Shown piece after piece: positions 15,421-23,781 of a DNA stretch of 25,021 nucleotides. The notes beneath the pieces were generated by a model. That model had not been told where the DNA came from and searched no databases. It worked only from the letters and a program-made list of their open reading frames with translations. Each line of letters opens with the position of its first letter. Position 1 is the first letter of the stretch. Both the position numbers and the translations under genes were made by a program. Source of the DNA: a bacterium (GTDB lineage Bacteria > UBA3054); the NCBI GenBank assembly GCA_017538635.1, contig JAFYIM010000202.1:1-25021 (forward strand), given 5' to 3'.

Positions 15421-15957
15421 TTATTCAGCAGCCGGAGTCTCCGGAGCTTCATTTTCCTTATTCTTTCCACGCAAACCGCGGCGGGCCTTGACCTCTTCCG
15501 TGGTAGTCATCATCTGCAAAGCCGTGAGGGTGGCCTTAGCCATGTTGATGGGGTTGTTGGAGCCCATGGACTTGCTAAGGATGTCCTTCACGCCGACCGC
15601 TTCCAGGACCGCGCGGACCGCGCCGCCGGCGATGACGCCGGTACCGGTCGTGGCGGGCTTAAGGAAGACTTTGCCGGCTTTGAACTTGCCAGTGGCGGCG
15701 AAAGGAATGGTCGTGTTGTAAAGCTTGACTTCCACAATGTTCTTGCGGCCGTCATTGTAAGCTTTGCTGATGGCGTCGGTAGTCTCGTTGGCTTTACCGA
15801 ATCCCAGACCCACGTGCCCTTTGCCGTCGCCCACGACGACCAAGGCGCTGAAACTATTGCGGCGACCGCCTTTTACGGTCTTGGAAGTGCGGTTGACTTT
15901 AATGACGTTCTCTATTTCGAACGTATCCGCGGACTTCTCTTCTCTGAATCTTGCCAC
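15421..15957 (-). CDS. rpsE: 30S ribosomal protein S5
   Basis: This 178-residue protein starts at a GTG (15957) behind an AGGAG SD. The S5 signatures [42 protein letters not shown] and [16 protein letters not shown] are present. The last 12 residues are Glu/Ala/Pro-rich ([11 protein letters not shown]), an extension beyond the usual end. It acts in decoding fidelity and mRNA unwinding at the 30S entry. Confidence 0.97.
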   Translation of the reverse strand: MARFREEKSADTFEIENVIKVNRTSKTVKGGRRNSFSALVVVGDGKGHVGLGFGKANETTDAISKAYNDGRKNIVEVKLYNTTIPFAATGKFKAGKVFLKPATTGTGVIAGGAVRAVLEAVGVKDILSKSMGSNNPINMAKATLTALQMMTTTEEVKARRGLRGKNKENEAPETPAAE

Positions 15958-15981
15958 TTAAAATACTCCTCGTATATTGAC

Positions 15982-16353
15982 TTAAAATTGCAAACCGGCT
16001 TCGCGGGCGGCGTCAGCCAGAGCTTTGACTTTGCCGTGATACTTGAATCCGGCGCGGTCGAAGACCACCGCGGTGATGTTTTTGGCTTTGGCGGCTTCCG
16101 CGACCATCCTGCCGACTTCTTTGGCGGCGGCGATGTTGGAGCGGCTGCCCTCGGCGGTGTAATTCTTGCCGGCGCTGGTGGCGCTGGCCAGAACTTTGCC
16201 TTCGGAATCGTCGATGACCTGGGCGTAGATGTAGCGCAGGGTGCAGTTCACATGCAGACGGGGACGTTCGACGGTGCCGACGACTCTCTGACGCATGCTG
16301 CGATGACGTCTCTTGCGCGGAGTAAGATCTTTGCGTTTAACTGTGTATTTCAT
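15982..16353 (-). CDS. rplR: 50S ribosomal protein L18
   Basis: This 123-residue 5S rRNA-binding protein has RKRRHRSMRQRVVGTVERPRL near the N-terminus and the C-terminal VVFDRAGFKYHGKVKALADAAREAGL typical of L18. The SD is GAGGA. Spacing of 20-25 bases to both neighbours fits the spc operon. Confidence 0.98.
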   Translation of the reverse strand: MKYTVKRKDLTPRKRRHRSMRQRVVGTVERPRLHVNCTLRYIYAQVIDDSEGKVLASATSAGKNYTAEGSRSNIAAAKEVGRMVAEAAKAKNITAVVFDRAGFKYHGKVKALADAAREAGLQF

Positions 16354-16373
16354 ATCGTTATCCTCTTCAATCC

Positions 16374-16916
16374 TTACTTACCAGCCACGGACTTGCCGGC
16401 TTTGCGGCGAATGTTCTCGCCGGCGTAGCGAATGCCCTTTCCGCCGTAGGGTTCGGGTGGGCAGATGCTGCGGATCTTGGCGGCGATGACGCCGACCTGG
16501 TCCAGAGAGATGCCGGTGAGATTGATCTTGGTGTTCTGATCGACCGCGCAGGTTATTCCCTTCGGGATCTCGACCTCGGCGGGTTTCGTCCAGCCGATGT
16601 AGAGATAAAGCTTGTTGGCCTTGACTTCGGCGCGATAGCCGACGCCGACCATCTCGAGGCCCTTGGAGTAACCGTCCTTGACGCCGGAGATCATGTTGAC
16701 AAGCGTAGCGCGCACCGTGCCGTGCATTTCGCAAAGATGGCGTTCCTCGCCTTCTCTGGAGACGTTCACATTGGAACCGTCAACGGTCACGGTAATGCCC
16801 TGAGGAAGCGCCATGCTCACCTCGCCCTTCTGACCTTTGACGGTGACTTTGCTTTCTTCAGCCGTCACGGTCACGCCCTGGGGCACCGTAATTGTTTTTT
16901 TACCGATTCGTGACAT
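16374..16916 (-). CDS. rplF: 50S ribosomal protein L6
   Basis: This 180-residue protein starts MSRIGKKTITVPQGV and ends with the L6 signature PEPYGGKGIRYAGE followed by RRKAGKS. It lies near the factor-binding site of the 50S subunit. Unlike nearly all its neighbours it has no SD; the ATG is preceded by an A/T-rich tract (atataaaaaaa) and a short gcgg-tgat-ccgc hairpin in the 37-base gap after rpsH. Confidence 0.98.
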   Translation of the reverse strand: MSRIGKKTITVPQGVTVTAEESKVTVKGQKGEVSMALPQGITVTVDGSNVNVSREGEERHLCEMHGTVRATLVNMISGVKDGYSKGLEMVGVGYRAEVKANKLYLYIGWTKPAEVEIPKGITCAVDQNTKINLTGISLDQVGVIAAKIRSICPPEPYGGKGIRYAGENIRRKAGKSVAGK

Positions 16917-16953
16917 TTTTTTTATATTTGGGTTTCGCGGATCACCGCTTTGA

Positions 16954-17349
16954 TTACCAGATTTCCACTAAGAGCTCGCCGCCCACATTGCGCTTCTTGG
17001 CTTCCTTGCTCGTTATGACGCCTTCCGGAGTGGAGACGATCATAAGACCGAGGCCGCCTCTGACCAGCTTCATTTCGGAAGCGGCCGCGTAACGGCGCAG
17101 ACCGGGCTTAGAGACGCGTTTGATATGCTGAATGACCGGTTCGTGACGGAAATAACGGATATAGACGCGGAGAGTCGGGATAGGAGCATCCTCCACCGGC
17201 TGATAACCGCTGATGAAACCTTCCGCCTTCAGAACTTCCAGAATGCTGGTTTTGAGCTTGGAAGCGGGGACGTCGACGCTGCGATGCTTAGCCATGCACG
17301 CGTTTCTGATGCGCGCGAGAAGATCGCCGATCGGGTCTGACATTGCCAT
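16954..17349 (-). CDS. rpsH: 30S ribosomal protein S8
   Basis: This 131-residue protein (MAMSDPIGDLLARIRNA) ends with GLGLMIVSTPEGVITSKEAKKRNVGGELLVEIW, the S8 C-terminal signature. S8 binds 16S helix 21 and, in E. coli, represses the spc operon by binding its mRNA. The ATG at 17349 follows an AGGAG SD; Met3 is an alternative start. Confidence 0.98.
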   Translation of the reverse strand: MAMSDPIGDLLARIRNACMAKHRSVDVPASKLKTSILEVLKAEGFISGYQPVEDAPIPTLRVYIRYFRHEPVIQHIKRVSKPGLRRYAAASEMKLVRGGLGLMIVSTPEGVITSKEAKKRNVGGELLVEIW

Positions 17350-17391
17350 ACTTAACTCCTGATATATTGAATTATCTTGTTTTCAGAAAAA

Positions 17392-17577
17392 TTACCAGCT
17401 GGACTTGACCACGCCGGGGATAGCGCCGTTGCCCGCCAGTTCGCGGAAACAAATACGGCAAAGCTGGAACTTACGCATATACCCGCGACGACGGCCGCAT
17501 CTCTGACAGCGATTGTAGCCTCTGCAACTGAACTTCGGGGTCCTTTTCTGCTTCTGTATCAATGATGTTTTAGCCAC
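17392..17577 (-). CDS. rpsN: 30S ribosomal protein S14, zinc type (type Z)
   Basis: This 61-residue short S14 has two CxxC pairs, Cys24/Cys27 and Cys40/Cys43, forming the zinc knuckle, and the end [18 protein letters not shown]. It starts at a GTG (17577) with an AAAGG SD 8 bases upstream. The zinc-free long form of many proteobacteria is about 100 residues, so this is the ancestral type. Confidence 0.98.
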   Translation of the reverse strand: MAKTSLIQKQKRTPKFSCRGYNRCQRCGRRRGYMRKFQLCRICFRELAGNGAIPGVVKSSW

Positions 17578-17588
17578 TTTGAGAACCT

Positions 17589-18206
17589 TTATTTAGCGTT
17601 AGTGTTTTTCACGAAAGGCATACCGAATTCCTTCAGCATGGCTTTGCAGTCAGCGTCGGAGTTGGTGCTGGTGACGAACGTAATATTCATACCCTGCTGG
17701 CGTTTCACTTTGTCGGGGTTGATCTCCGGGAAGACCAGCTGGTCGTTGAGACCGAATGAGAAATTGCCGTTGCCGTCGAAGCCCTTGGCGGAGATGCCGC
17801 GGAAGTCGCGGATTCGGGGCAGGGCGATGCAGATGAGCCTTTCTAAGAACTCATACATGCGGGCGCCGCGCAGGGTGACTTTGCAGCCGACCTGGTTGCC
17901 TTCTCTCAGCTTGAAGTTGGAGACGGACTTCGTGGCTTTGGTGATGACGGGCTTCTGGCCGGTGATGATGGCCAGGTCCGCGGCGGCGTTCTGAACGTGG
18001 GCCGCGTCTTCAGTAGCGATGCCGACGCCCATGCTCACCACGATCTTCTCGAGTTTCGGGACGAGGTGGACGTTTTCCTTTTTGAGTTCCTTGAACAGCT
18101 TGGCTTTGATCTCGTCGTTGTAGAGCGCCATGAAACGCGGCGTCACTTTTTCGGCGGGGGCACTAGCCTTGGCTTCCGGAGCTTCTTTCTTAGCTTTTGC
18201 GCACAT
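17589..18206 (-). CDS. rplE: 50S ribosomal protein L5 with N-terminal extension
   Basis: This 205-residue 5S rRNA-binding protein has the L5 core from about residue 23 ([14 protein letters not shown]) through [21 protein letters not shown]. The first 22 residues are Lys/Ala/Glu-rich ([19 protein letters not shown]). The AAGGAAAG SD before codon 1, and no SD before Met26, indicate that the extension is really translated. Confidence 0.97.
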   Translation of the reverse strand: MCAKAKKEAPEAKASAPAEKVTPRFMALYNDEIKAKLFKELKKENVHLVPKLEKIVVSMGVGIATEDAAHVQNAAADLAIITGQKPVITKATKSVSNFKLREGNQVGCKVTLRGARMYEFLERLICIALPRIRDFRGISAKGFDGNGNFSFGLNDQLVFPEINPDKVKRQQGMNITFVTSTNSDADCKAMLKEFGMPFVKNTNAK

Positions 18207-18235
18207 TTTTTATCTTTCCTTTATGCTTACCTTGC

Positions 18236-18478
18236 TTATTCGTTCGAGCCGGAGCTCACGAGCTTCACGTTCGAGATGTGGATGGGAGCCTCTTTGTCGA
18301 CGATGCCGCCCTTCTGGGCTTCGCTGCGGGCCTTGACGTGGCGCTTCTGGAGCTTCACGCCTTCCACCTTCACGGTGCAGTTATCGCAGCCGGCATTCTT
18401 GACGCTGAGGACTTTGCCTTCCTTGCCTTTGCCGTTGCCGGAGATAACTTTGACGATGTCACCTTTTTTGATACCCAT
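18236..18478 (-). CDS. rplX: 50S ribosomal protein L24
   Basis: From the ATG at 18478 this is 80 residues (MGIKKGDIVKVISGNGKGKEG, the KOW motif). The frame is open to a GTG at 18499, but an AAGGAAGG SD just before the ATG decides the start. A CDNC pair (Cys31, Cys34) is not a usual L24 feature. L24 initiates 50S assembly. It lies 13 bases after rplN. Confidence 0.96.
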   Translation of the reverse strand: MGIKKGDIVKVISGNGKGKEGKVLSVKNAGCDNCTVKVEGVKLQKRHVKARSEAQKGGIVDKEAPIHISNVKLVSSGSNE

Positions 18479-18491
18479 AAGATTACCTTCC

Positions 18492-18860
18492 TTACACAAC
18501 TTCCGGGGCTAAAGAAACGATCTTCGTAAACTTCTTTTCTCTGAGCTCTCTGGCCACGGGCCCGAAGATACGGGTGCCCTTCGGATCTTTATCCTTGGCG
18601 AGGATGACGAGAGCGTTGTTGTCGAAACGAAGCTTAGAGCCGTCTTTGCGTTTGATGATGTTCTTGGTGCGGACGATGACGCCTTTCACCACTTCGCCTT
18701 TCTTGACGGGGCTGTTGGGGTCGGCGGCCTTGACGGAGCAGACGATGATGTCGCCCACCTGAGCGTAATGACGCTTAGTACCGCCGAGGACTCGGATGCA
18801 CATGACTTCGCGGGCGCCCGTATTGTCGGCGACGACCAATCTGGTTTGTTGCTGAATCAT
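18492..18860 (-). CDS. rplN: 50S ribosomal protein L14
   Basis: This 122-residue protein begins [27 protein letters not shown] and ends [12 protein letters not shown], both canonical. It forms an intersubunit bridge and is the binding site of RsfS. The SD is AAGGAG. Confidence 0.98.
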   Translation of the reverse strand: MIQQQTRLVVADNTGAREVMCIRVLGGTKRHYAQVGDIIVCSVKAADPNSPVKKGEVVKGVIVRTKNIIKRKDGSKLRFDNNALVILAKDKDPKGTRIFGPVARELREKKFTKIVSLAPEVV

Positions 18861-18871
18861 ATTCTAACTCC

Positions 18872-19156
18872 TTACTCCTGCTCGCCAGCGTTCAGAGTGG
18901 CGCGTTCGACGATCTCAAGGAGACGCCAACGTTTGGTTTTGCTGATAGGACGGCACTCTTCTATCTTGACGGTGTCGCCTAAGCGAGCTTCATTCTTTTC
19001 ATCATGAACGTAGTACTTCTTGACCAGACGCACCATCTTGCTGTACAAAACGTGCGGAGCACGGCGTTCGACGCGCACCACGAGGGATTTGTCTCCCTTA
19101 TCGCTGATCACCACGCCCTGGCGGATCTTTCTGCTGCTATCAATTTTGTTTTCCAT
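18872..19156 (-). CDS. rpsQ: 30S ribosomal protein S17
   Basis: This 94-residue protein has the S17 OB-fold signatures [20 protein letters not shown] and the C-terminal [18 protein letters not shown]. The SD before its ATG is weak. It sits between rpmC and rplN as usual. Confidence 0.97.
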   Translation of the reverse strand: MENKIDSSRKIRQGVVISDKGDKSLVVRVERRAPHVLYSKMVRLVKKYYVHDEKNEARLGDTVKIEECRPISKTKRWRLLEIVERATLNAGEQE

Positions 19157-19179
19157 TATCTGGTTTCCGATTTATGTCG

Positions 19180-19380
19180 TTACTGCGACTTTTTATTCTT
19201 TTCAGTGATGACGGTCTTGACCTGGGCGATCGCGCGGCGATTCTGCTTCAGTTCGTGGGTGGTCGTCAGCTGCTTAATGGCTTTCTTATTGCGAAGCTCG
19301 AAGCTTTCCTTCTGCAGACGGGAGAGTTCCTTCTCCAGCTGGTCCACTTCCAGATTGCGGATCTCGTTAGCTTTCTTCAT
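19180..19380 (-). CDS. rpmC: 50S ribosomal protein L29
   Basis: This 66-residue two-helix protein (KKANEIRNLEVDQLEKELSRLQKESFELR) has the L29 pattern up to RRAIAQVKTVITEK. L29 sits by the nascent-chain exit and docks SRP and trigger factor with L23. The SD is AAGGAG. It lies 11 bases after rplP. Confidence 0.97.
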   Translation of the reverse strand: MKKANEIRNLEVDQLEKELSRLQKESFELRNKKAIKQLTTTHELKQNRRAIAQVKTVITEKNKKSQ

Positions 19381-19391
19381 CGGTTGTCTCC

Positions 19392-19808
19392 TTAGATTAC
19401 ATGCCTCGCGACAAAGCGAGTGCGGATGGAGAGTTTAGCGGCGGCCAGGCAGAGAGCCTCTTTGGCGACGGCTTCCGTAACGCCTTCGATCTCGAACATG
19501 ACCTTGCCCGGACGGACGACGGCGACCCAACCTTCGGTGGCGCCTTTGCCTTTGCCCTGACGGGTCTCAGCGGGTTTCTTGCTGTAGGGTTTGTCGGGGA
19601 ACGAGCGGATCCAGACTTTGCCGCGTCTCTTCATGTGACGGGTGATGGCGACACGGGCCGCCTCGATCTGGATGGCTGTGACCCAGCCTCTGTCCAGGGC
19701 CTGAAGGCCGAATTCACCGAAAGCGACTTCCGTTCCGCCCTTGGCGAGACCGGCGCGCGACATGCGCTGCTGCTTTCTGAACTTAACTCTTTTCGGTTGT
19801 AGAGCCAT
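19392..19808 (-). CDS. rplP: 50S ribosomal protein L16
   Basis: This 138-residue protein is a normal L16 ([31 protein letters not shown], then [21 protein letters not shown]). It lies between the A-site tRNA elbow and helix 38. The SD is AAGGA. Conserved and of usual length. Confidence 0.98.
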   Translation of the reverse strand: MALQPKRVKFRKQQRMSRAGLAKGGTEVAFGEFGLQALDRGWVTAIQIEAARVAITRHMKRRGKVWIRSFPDKPYSKKPAETRQGKGKGATEGWVAVVRPGKVMFEIEGVTEAVAKEALCLAAAKLSIRTRFVARHVI

Positions 19809-19838
19809 AATCTATCTTCCTTCTCAAATTATTCTCTG

Positions 19839-20546
19839 TTACTTGGCCTGAGGGGCGCGGGGAGCTCTCGGACCGCGGGGACGGCTCGGCTTAGAGGGGC
19901 GGCGCTCCGCCTTCTCTTCCAGAGCTTTGTCGTTGCGGGAGATCCAGACTTTGCAGCCGATGGCGCCGTAGGTCGTGCGGGCTTCGGCGAAACCGAAGTC
20001 GATGTCCGCTCTCAGGGTGTGAAGAGGAACTTTGCCGACTCTGATGGATTCGGTGCGGGCGATCTCAGCGCCGCCAAGACGGCCGCTGACCACGATACGG
20101 ATGCCGAGGGCGCCCATATCCATAGCGAGCTGAGAGCTGCGTTTCAAAACGCGCTTGTAGGAGGCGCGCTTTTCAAGCTGCTGGGCGACGCCTTCCGCCA
20201 CGAGCTGGGCTTCCAGCTCCGGGCGCTTGATCTCTTCGATCTCGATGTAGATGTCGCGCTTGGTGAACTGCTTCAGTTCATCGCGCAGCTTGTTGATATC
20301 GCCGCCTTTGGTGCCAATGACCAGACCCGGACGGGCCGTAAAGACGGTCACGCGGATACGGTCGGTGACGCGCTCGATCTTAACGTGAGCAACGCCCGAA
20401 GCGTAGAGTTTACGCTTGACGAAATCGCGGATCTTCAGATCCTCTATCAGCATGGCGCCAAACTCTTTACTTGGCGCGTACCACTTCGACTGCCAGTCGC
20501 GGTTCAGGGCGATTCGCAGACCTATCGGATTTACTTTTTGTCCCAC
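19839..20546 (-). CDS. rpsC: 30S ribosomal protein S3
   Basis: This 235-residue protein has the N-terminal MGQKVNPIGLRI, a KH domain with the GTKGGD loop, and the C-terminal domain GRLGGAEIARTE. The last 25 or so residues form a basic Pro/Arg/Ala tail (RPRGPRAPRAPQAK). It begins at a GTG (20546) with a GGAG SD 9 bases upstream. A 107-base gap before it holds a promoter and hairpins, so S3 and downstream genes can be transcribed separately. Confidence 0.97.
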   Translation of the reverse strand: MGQKVNPIGLRIALNRDWQSKWYAPSKEFGAMLIEDLKIRDFVKRKLYASGVAHVKIERVTDRIRVTVFTARPGLVIGTKGGDINKLRDELKQFTKRDIYIEIEEIKRPELEAQLVAEGVAQQLEKRASYKRVLKRSSQLAMDMGALGIRIVVSGRLGGAEIARTESIRVGKVPLHTLRADIDFGFAEARTTYGAIGCKVWISRNDKALEEKAERRPSKPSRPRGPRAPRAPQAK

Positions 20547-20576
20547 TGGATTTAACTCCGGTTCTCTCTGTTTTTG

Positions 20577-20591
20577 CGGTATTTATTACCG
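20577..20591 (-). other. Leader hairpin upstream of rpsC
   Basis: CGGTA-loop-TACCG (20577-20581 with 20587-20591) lies in the leader of transcripts from the promoter at 20605-20633, about 30 bases before the rpsC start. A possible outer pairing ctctgt/acagag (20566-20571 with 20599-20604) would use bases at or before the predicted transcription start, so it is uncertain. A larger 8-bp hairpin also overlaps the -35 region on read-through transcripts. Confidence 0.45.
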
Positions 20592-20604
20592 AATAGTGAC
20601 AGAG

Positions 20605-20633
20605 ATTATACCATTATGGCCCCTGGAAATCAA
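20605..20633 (-). promoter_or_regulatory. Internal sigma70-like promoter between rplV and rpsC
   Basis: On the minus strand TTGATT (20628-20633), a 17-base spacer and perfect TATAAT (20605-20610) form a near-consensus promoter. They lie in the longest intergenic gap of the ribosomal-protein run. It would restart transcription at rpsC. Confidence 0.7.
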
Positions 20634-20653
20634 GGACCGGTTTTCTTAGATTT

Positions 20654-20983
20654 TTAGCGCTCGTCCGTCACCGTCACGGTGATGTGGCTAGTGCGTTTGA
20701 TGATCCTGTTCGCACGGCCTCTGGAGGCCGGACGAAAACGTTTCATGGTCGGTCCGCCGTCGACCGTCGCGGATTTCACGACGAGGTCTTCAGGCAGAAT
20801 AGAGGCGCCGGCGTTGGCCACGGCGGACTTGAGGACCTTCACCACGAGACGGCTAGCCTTTTTCGGCGTAGCGTCAAGGATGCGGAGAGCCTCAGGAACG
20901 GCCTTTTTGGAGATCAGGTTAGTGACCAGGCGCGCCTTGGTTGGTGATATTCTCACCGTCTTAGCAGTTGCTTTCGCTTCCAT
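20654..20983 (-). CDS. rplV: 50S ribosomal protein L22
   Basis: This 109-residue protein has the L22 pattern [16 protein letters not shown], then [29 protein letters not shown], which is the hairpin lining the exit tunnel. The SD is AAGGA. It lies 33 bases after rpsS, and is followed by an unusual 107-base gap. Confidence 0.98.
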   Translation of the reverse strand: MEAKATAKTVRISPTKARLVTNLISKKAVPEALRILDATPKKASRLVVKVLKSAVANAGASILPEDLVVKSATVDGGPTMKRFRPASRGRANRIIKRTSHITVTVTDER

Positions 20984-21016
20984 GTGTCTATTTTCCTTCT
21001 TTAACTAATTTCGGTA

Positions 21017-21298
21017 TTATTCACCGGGCTTCTTACCCTTGCTGCCGCTGTGCTGGCGGAAAGTGCGAGTCGGCGCGAATTCGCCGAGCTTGTGACCCAC
21101 CATGTTCTCCGTAATGAAGACTGACACATGCTTTCTGCCATCGTGGACCAGGAATGTGTGTCCCACGAATTCCGGGGTTACCATCGAACGGCGGGACCAG
21201 GTCTTTATAGGTCTGTGTTCGCCGCTCTCGGTCAAACGCTGGATCTTGACCAGCAGTTTGTCTTCGACATAAGGTCCTTTTTTAATTGATCGAGCCAT
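21017..21298 (-). CDS. rpsS: 30S ribosomal protein S19
   Basis: This 93-residue protein ([16 protein letters not shown], then [46 protein letters not shown] in outline) is a normal S19. Its start codon lies inside the last codons of rplB in another frame, a 17-base overlap, with GAAAGG upstream. The canonical N-terminus leaves no doubt about the start. Confidence 0.98.
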   Translation of the reverse strand: MARSIKKGPYVEDKLLVKIQRLTESGEHRPIKTWSRRSMVTPEFVGHTFLVHDGRKHVSVFITENMVGHKLGEFAPTRTFRQHSGSKGKKPGE

Positions 21299-22121
21299 AG
21301 CCTTTCGTCCGTCGTTTTATAATGTAATCGCTTCTCTTGGAGCGCGTTCTGGTCTTGCGTCCCAAACTCCTCTTGCCCCAGGGCGTAGTCGGATGACCGC
21401 CACTGGCGCGGCCTTCGCCGCCGCCCATCGGGTGGTCTATGGGGTTCATGGCAACGCCTCGTACGCTCGGCCTGATGCCGCGCCAGCGGGAACGGCCGGC
21501 CTTACCAAGAGAGACTTTCTCATGGTCTCTGTTGCCGACCACGCCGATAGTGGCGCGCGCTTCCAGGGGGATCAGGCGGACTTCGCCGCTGCCCATACGA
21601 ACGTGAGCGAACTTGCCTTCCTTCGCCATCAGGGTCGCGAAACAGCCGGCGCTGCGCACCAATTTTCCGCCCTGACCGGGGATCAGTTCGATATTGTGGA
21701 TCTGGGTGCCCAAAGGAATGCGGGAAAGCGGCATGGTGTTGCCGACGTTGAATTCGCATTCGTCGCCGGACATGATCGTGTTGCCGACCGCGATGCCTTC
21801 CGGGGCAATGATGTAACGCTTTTCGCCGTCCTTATAGTTGATGAGGGCGATGTGAGCCGTACGATAAGGATCGTATTCGATGCGCGCGACGGTGCCGGGG
21901 ATGCCGTCTTTGTCGCGCTTGAAGTCGATCAGACGATACAAGCGTTTGTGGTGACCGCCCTGGTGTCTCATAGAGACGTGACCGTAGGCGTCACGACCCG
22001 CATGGCTTTTAAGTTTGACCACCAAGCTCTGCTCGGGTCCCTCTTTGTAGAGGTCCTCGCGCGAGATGTTGGACATGTGGCGCCTTGAGGGGGTTGTGGG
22101 TTTGTATTTTTTGATTGCCAT
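21282..22121 (-). CDS. rplB: 50S ribosomal protein L2
   Basis: This 279-residue protein has the central RNA-binding domain and the C-terminal signature [16 protein letters not shown]. His230 is equivalent to E. coli His229 near the peptidyl-transferase centre. The reading ends [11 protein letters not shown] and overlaps the first five codons of rpsS. The SD lies about 13 bases from the ATG, somewhat far. Confidence 0.98.
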   Translation of the reverse strand: MAIKKYKPTTPSRRHMSNISREDLYKEGPEQSLVVKLKSHAGRDAYGHVSMRHQGGHHKRLYRLIDFKRDKDGIPGTVARIEYDPYRTAHIALINYKDGEKRYIIAPEGIAVGNTIMSGDECEFNVGNTMPLSRIPLGTQIHNIELIPGQGGKLVRSAGCFATLMAKEGKFAHVRMGSGEVRLIPLEARATIGVVGNRDHEKVSLGKAGRSRWRGIRPSVRGVAMNPIDHPMGGGEGRASGGHPTTPWGKRSLGRKTRTRSKRSDYIIKRRTKGYGSIN

Positions 22122-22157
22122 AATTCTAATTTAGTTCCTAAACTGTGAAGCCAATTT

Positions 22158-22439
22158 TTACGTCAAGCTGATGGAATTGCCGGAAGCGAGGCGCACGATG
22201 GCGCGGCGGTATCCGGGAACGTATCCGATCTTGAGGCCGCGGCGGCGTTCTTTGCCGACTCGGTTTAAGATCTGCACTTCCTCTACTTTGACCTGGTAAA
22301 GCGCCTCAACGGCGGCCTTGACCTCGATCTTGTTGGCGTCGGCAGCCACTTTGAAGATGTACTGGTTCGCGGTCTCGGCGAGGAAAGTCCCCTTTTCCGA
22401 GATGATCTGGCTCTTGATTATTTCAGAGGGATTCTTCAT
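22158..22439 (-). CDS. rplW: 50S ribosomal protein L23
   Basis: This 93-residue protein (IIKSQIISEKGTFL, then ANKIEVKAAVEALYQVKVEEVQILN) is L23, the exit-site docking protein for trigger factor and SRP. Its ATG overlaps the rplD stop by one base (TAATG) and has an AAGGAGG SD. Confidence 0.97.
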   Translation of the reverse strand: MKNPSEIIKSQIISEKGTFLAETANQYIFKVAADANKIEVKAAVEALYQVKVEEVQILNRVGKERRRGLKIGYVPGYRRAIVRLASGNSISLT

Positions 22440-23083
22440 TAGGCCTCCTTAATATTCTGGCTGGCCAGGAAACGCTCTTCCAGGACTTTGCAGGCGGCCT
22501 CGGAGAGGACCACCTCAGTGGCGTTCACGAGATCAAAAACGTTCACCCGGTCGGTGATGACGAAGAGCGCGTTCTCGATGTTGCGGGTGGACAGGCAGGC
22601 GTTTTCGTCGCCGGGCAGGCCAACCAGCATCAGTTTGCGGGACTCGAGGGCTTTCTTGAGGCCGGCCATGACTTTCGTCTGGGGCTTCTCCATATTCCAG
22701 TCGGCGATCACGCTAACGGAGCCGTCGCGCATCATCTGGGCCAAAGTGCCGTAAAGGGCGATGCGGCGCTGCTTCTTGTTTATCTTCAGTTCATAGCTTC
22801 TGGGATGAGGGCCGTGGGCGATACCGCCGCCGCGCCTCACAGGGGAAGCGAAATAACCGGCGCGGGCGTTGCCGGTGCCTTTCTGACGGAAAGGTTTCTT
22901 CTTCGTGAGGTTCACTTCAGACTTGGTCAGCGTAGAGGCGTTGCCCTGACGCTTGTTGGCCAGCTGAGCGACCACACAGTCATGCGTGAGTTCGGGATTG
23001 TAAGGGAAGGTCATGAAAGCTTCAGAGACTTCCACAGTGCCCGTCTTCTCGCCCGCAAAGTTAATCTTTGTTAATGATGCCAT
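22439..23083 (-). CDS. rplD: 50S ribosomal protein L4
   Basis: This 214-residue protein has the L4 tunnel-loop region KPFRQKGTGNARAGYFASPVRRGGGIAHGPHPR in outline. In E. coli L4 represses the S10 operon through the rpsJ leader; whether that holds here is unknown because the start of the operon is outside the window. The AAAGGA SD precedes the ATG. Confidence 0.97.
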   Translation of the reverse strand: MASLTKINFAGEKTGTVEVSEAFMTFPYNPELTHDCVVAQLANKRQGNASTLTKSEVNLTKKKPFRQKGTGNARAGYFASPVRRGGGIAHGPHPRSYELKINKKQRRIALYGTLAQMMRDGSVSVIADWNMEKPQTKVMAGLKKALESRKLMLVGLPGDENACLSTRNIENALFVITDRVNVFDLVNATEVVLSEAACKVLEERFLASQNIKEA

Positions 23084-23099
23084 TTATTATAGTTCCTTT

Positions 23100-23738
23100 T
23101 TATTTCTGAACCTTGGCTTTAACGCCCGGGCGGACGATCACGAGACCGGTCTTGGGGCCCGGAACAGCGCCGCGGATGGCGATCAGATTCTCATTGGCAT
23201 CGATCGTCTCAACCGTCAGGCTCTGGACAGTGACGCGCTCATTGCCCATCTGACCGGGCATGCCGCGCAGTTTGAAAACACGTGAAGGATACGCGCTTGA
23301 GCTGATACCGCCGGTGGAACGGTGGAACATGGAGCCGTGAGCGTCGCCGCCGCCATGATGATGGTGGCGCTTGATGACGCCCTGGTAGCCCATACCGCGG
23401 CTGGTGCCGATCACGTCGACCGTCTGGCCGACCGTGAACTGCTCGACGCCGATGGTCTGGCCGACTTCGTAGTCGTCCAGGTTTTCCACGCGCATATCGC
23501 GGCAGAAGCGATAAGCCTGAGCCTGACCGGCCTTCTTGGCGTGGCCGAGCTGGGGCTTCTTCGCGGCTTTATCCTTTATCGGTTCAAATCCAAGCTGCAC
23601 TGCGTTCACGCCGCCGTTCTTTTCGGCGGGCTTCTTCTGTAACACGACGCAAGGGCCGGCCTGAACGACCGTCACGGCGACCGCCGTGCCGTCTTCGCGG
23701 TAGACCTGCGTCATTCCTATCTTTCTTCCAAGCAGCAT
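23100..23738 (-). CDS. rplC: 50S ribosomal protein L3
   Basis: This 212-residue protein begins MLLGRKIGMTQVYREDG and ends with GQMGNERVTVQSL and a basic tail. The long loop reaching the peptidyl-transferase centre contains four successive histidines (His125-128), then GGGDAHGS. E. coli has RWNF at this point. The AGAGGA SD is clear. Confidence 0.97.
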   Translation of the reverse strand: MLLGRKIGMTQVYREDGTAVAVTVVQAGPCVVLQKKPAEKNGGVNAVQLGFEPIKDKAAKKPQLGHAKKAGQAQAYRFCRDMRVENLDDYEVGQTIGVEQFTVGQTVDVIGTSRGMGYQGVIKRHHHHGGGDAHGSMFHRSTGGISSSAYPSRVFKLRGMPGQMGNERVTVQSLTVETIDANENLIAIRGAVPGPKTGLVIVRPGVKAKVQK

Positions 23739-23781
23739 TGCTTTTCCTCTATTATTACTTCTTCAAATGAGAGCGCCCTAA

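Noticed and set aside
18479..18499. GTG start for rplX adding seven residues
   Set aside because: The AAGGAAGG SD lies inside this stretch, directly before the ATG that gives the canonical MGIKKGD start.
20566..20604. Large two-stem leader structure (outer stem ctctgt/acagag) before rpsC
   Set aside because: The distal arm lies at or upstream of the predicted transcription start, so it would form only in read-through transcripts.
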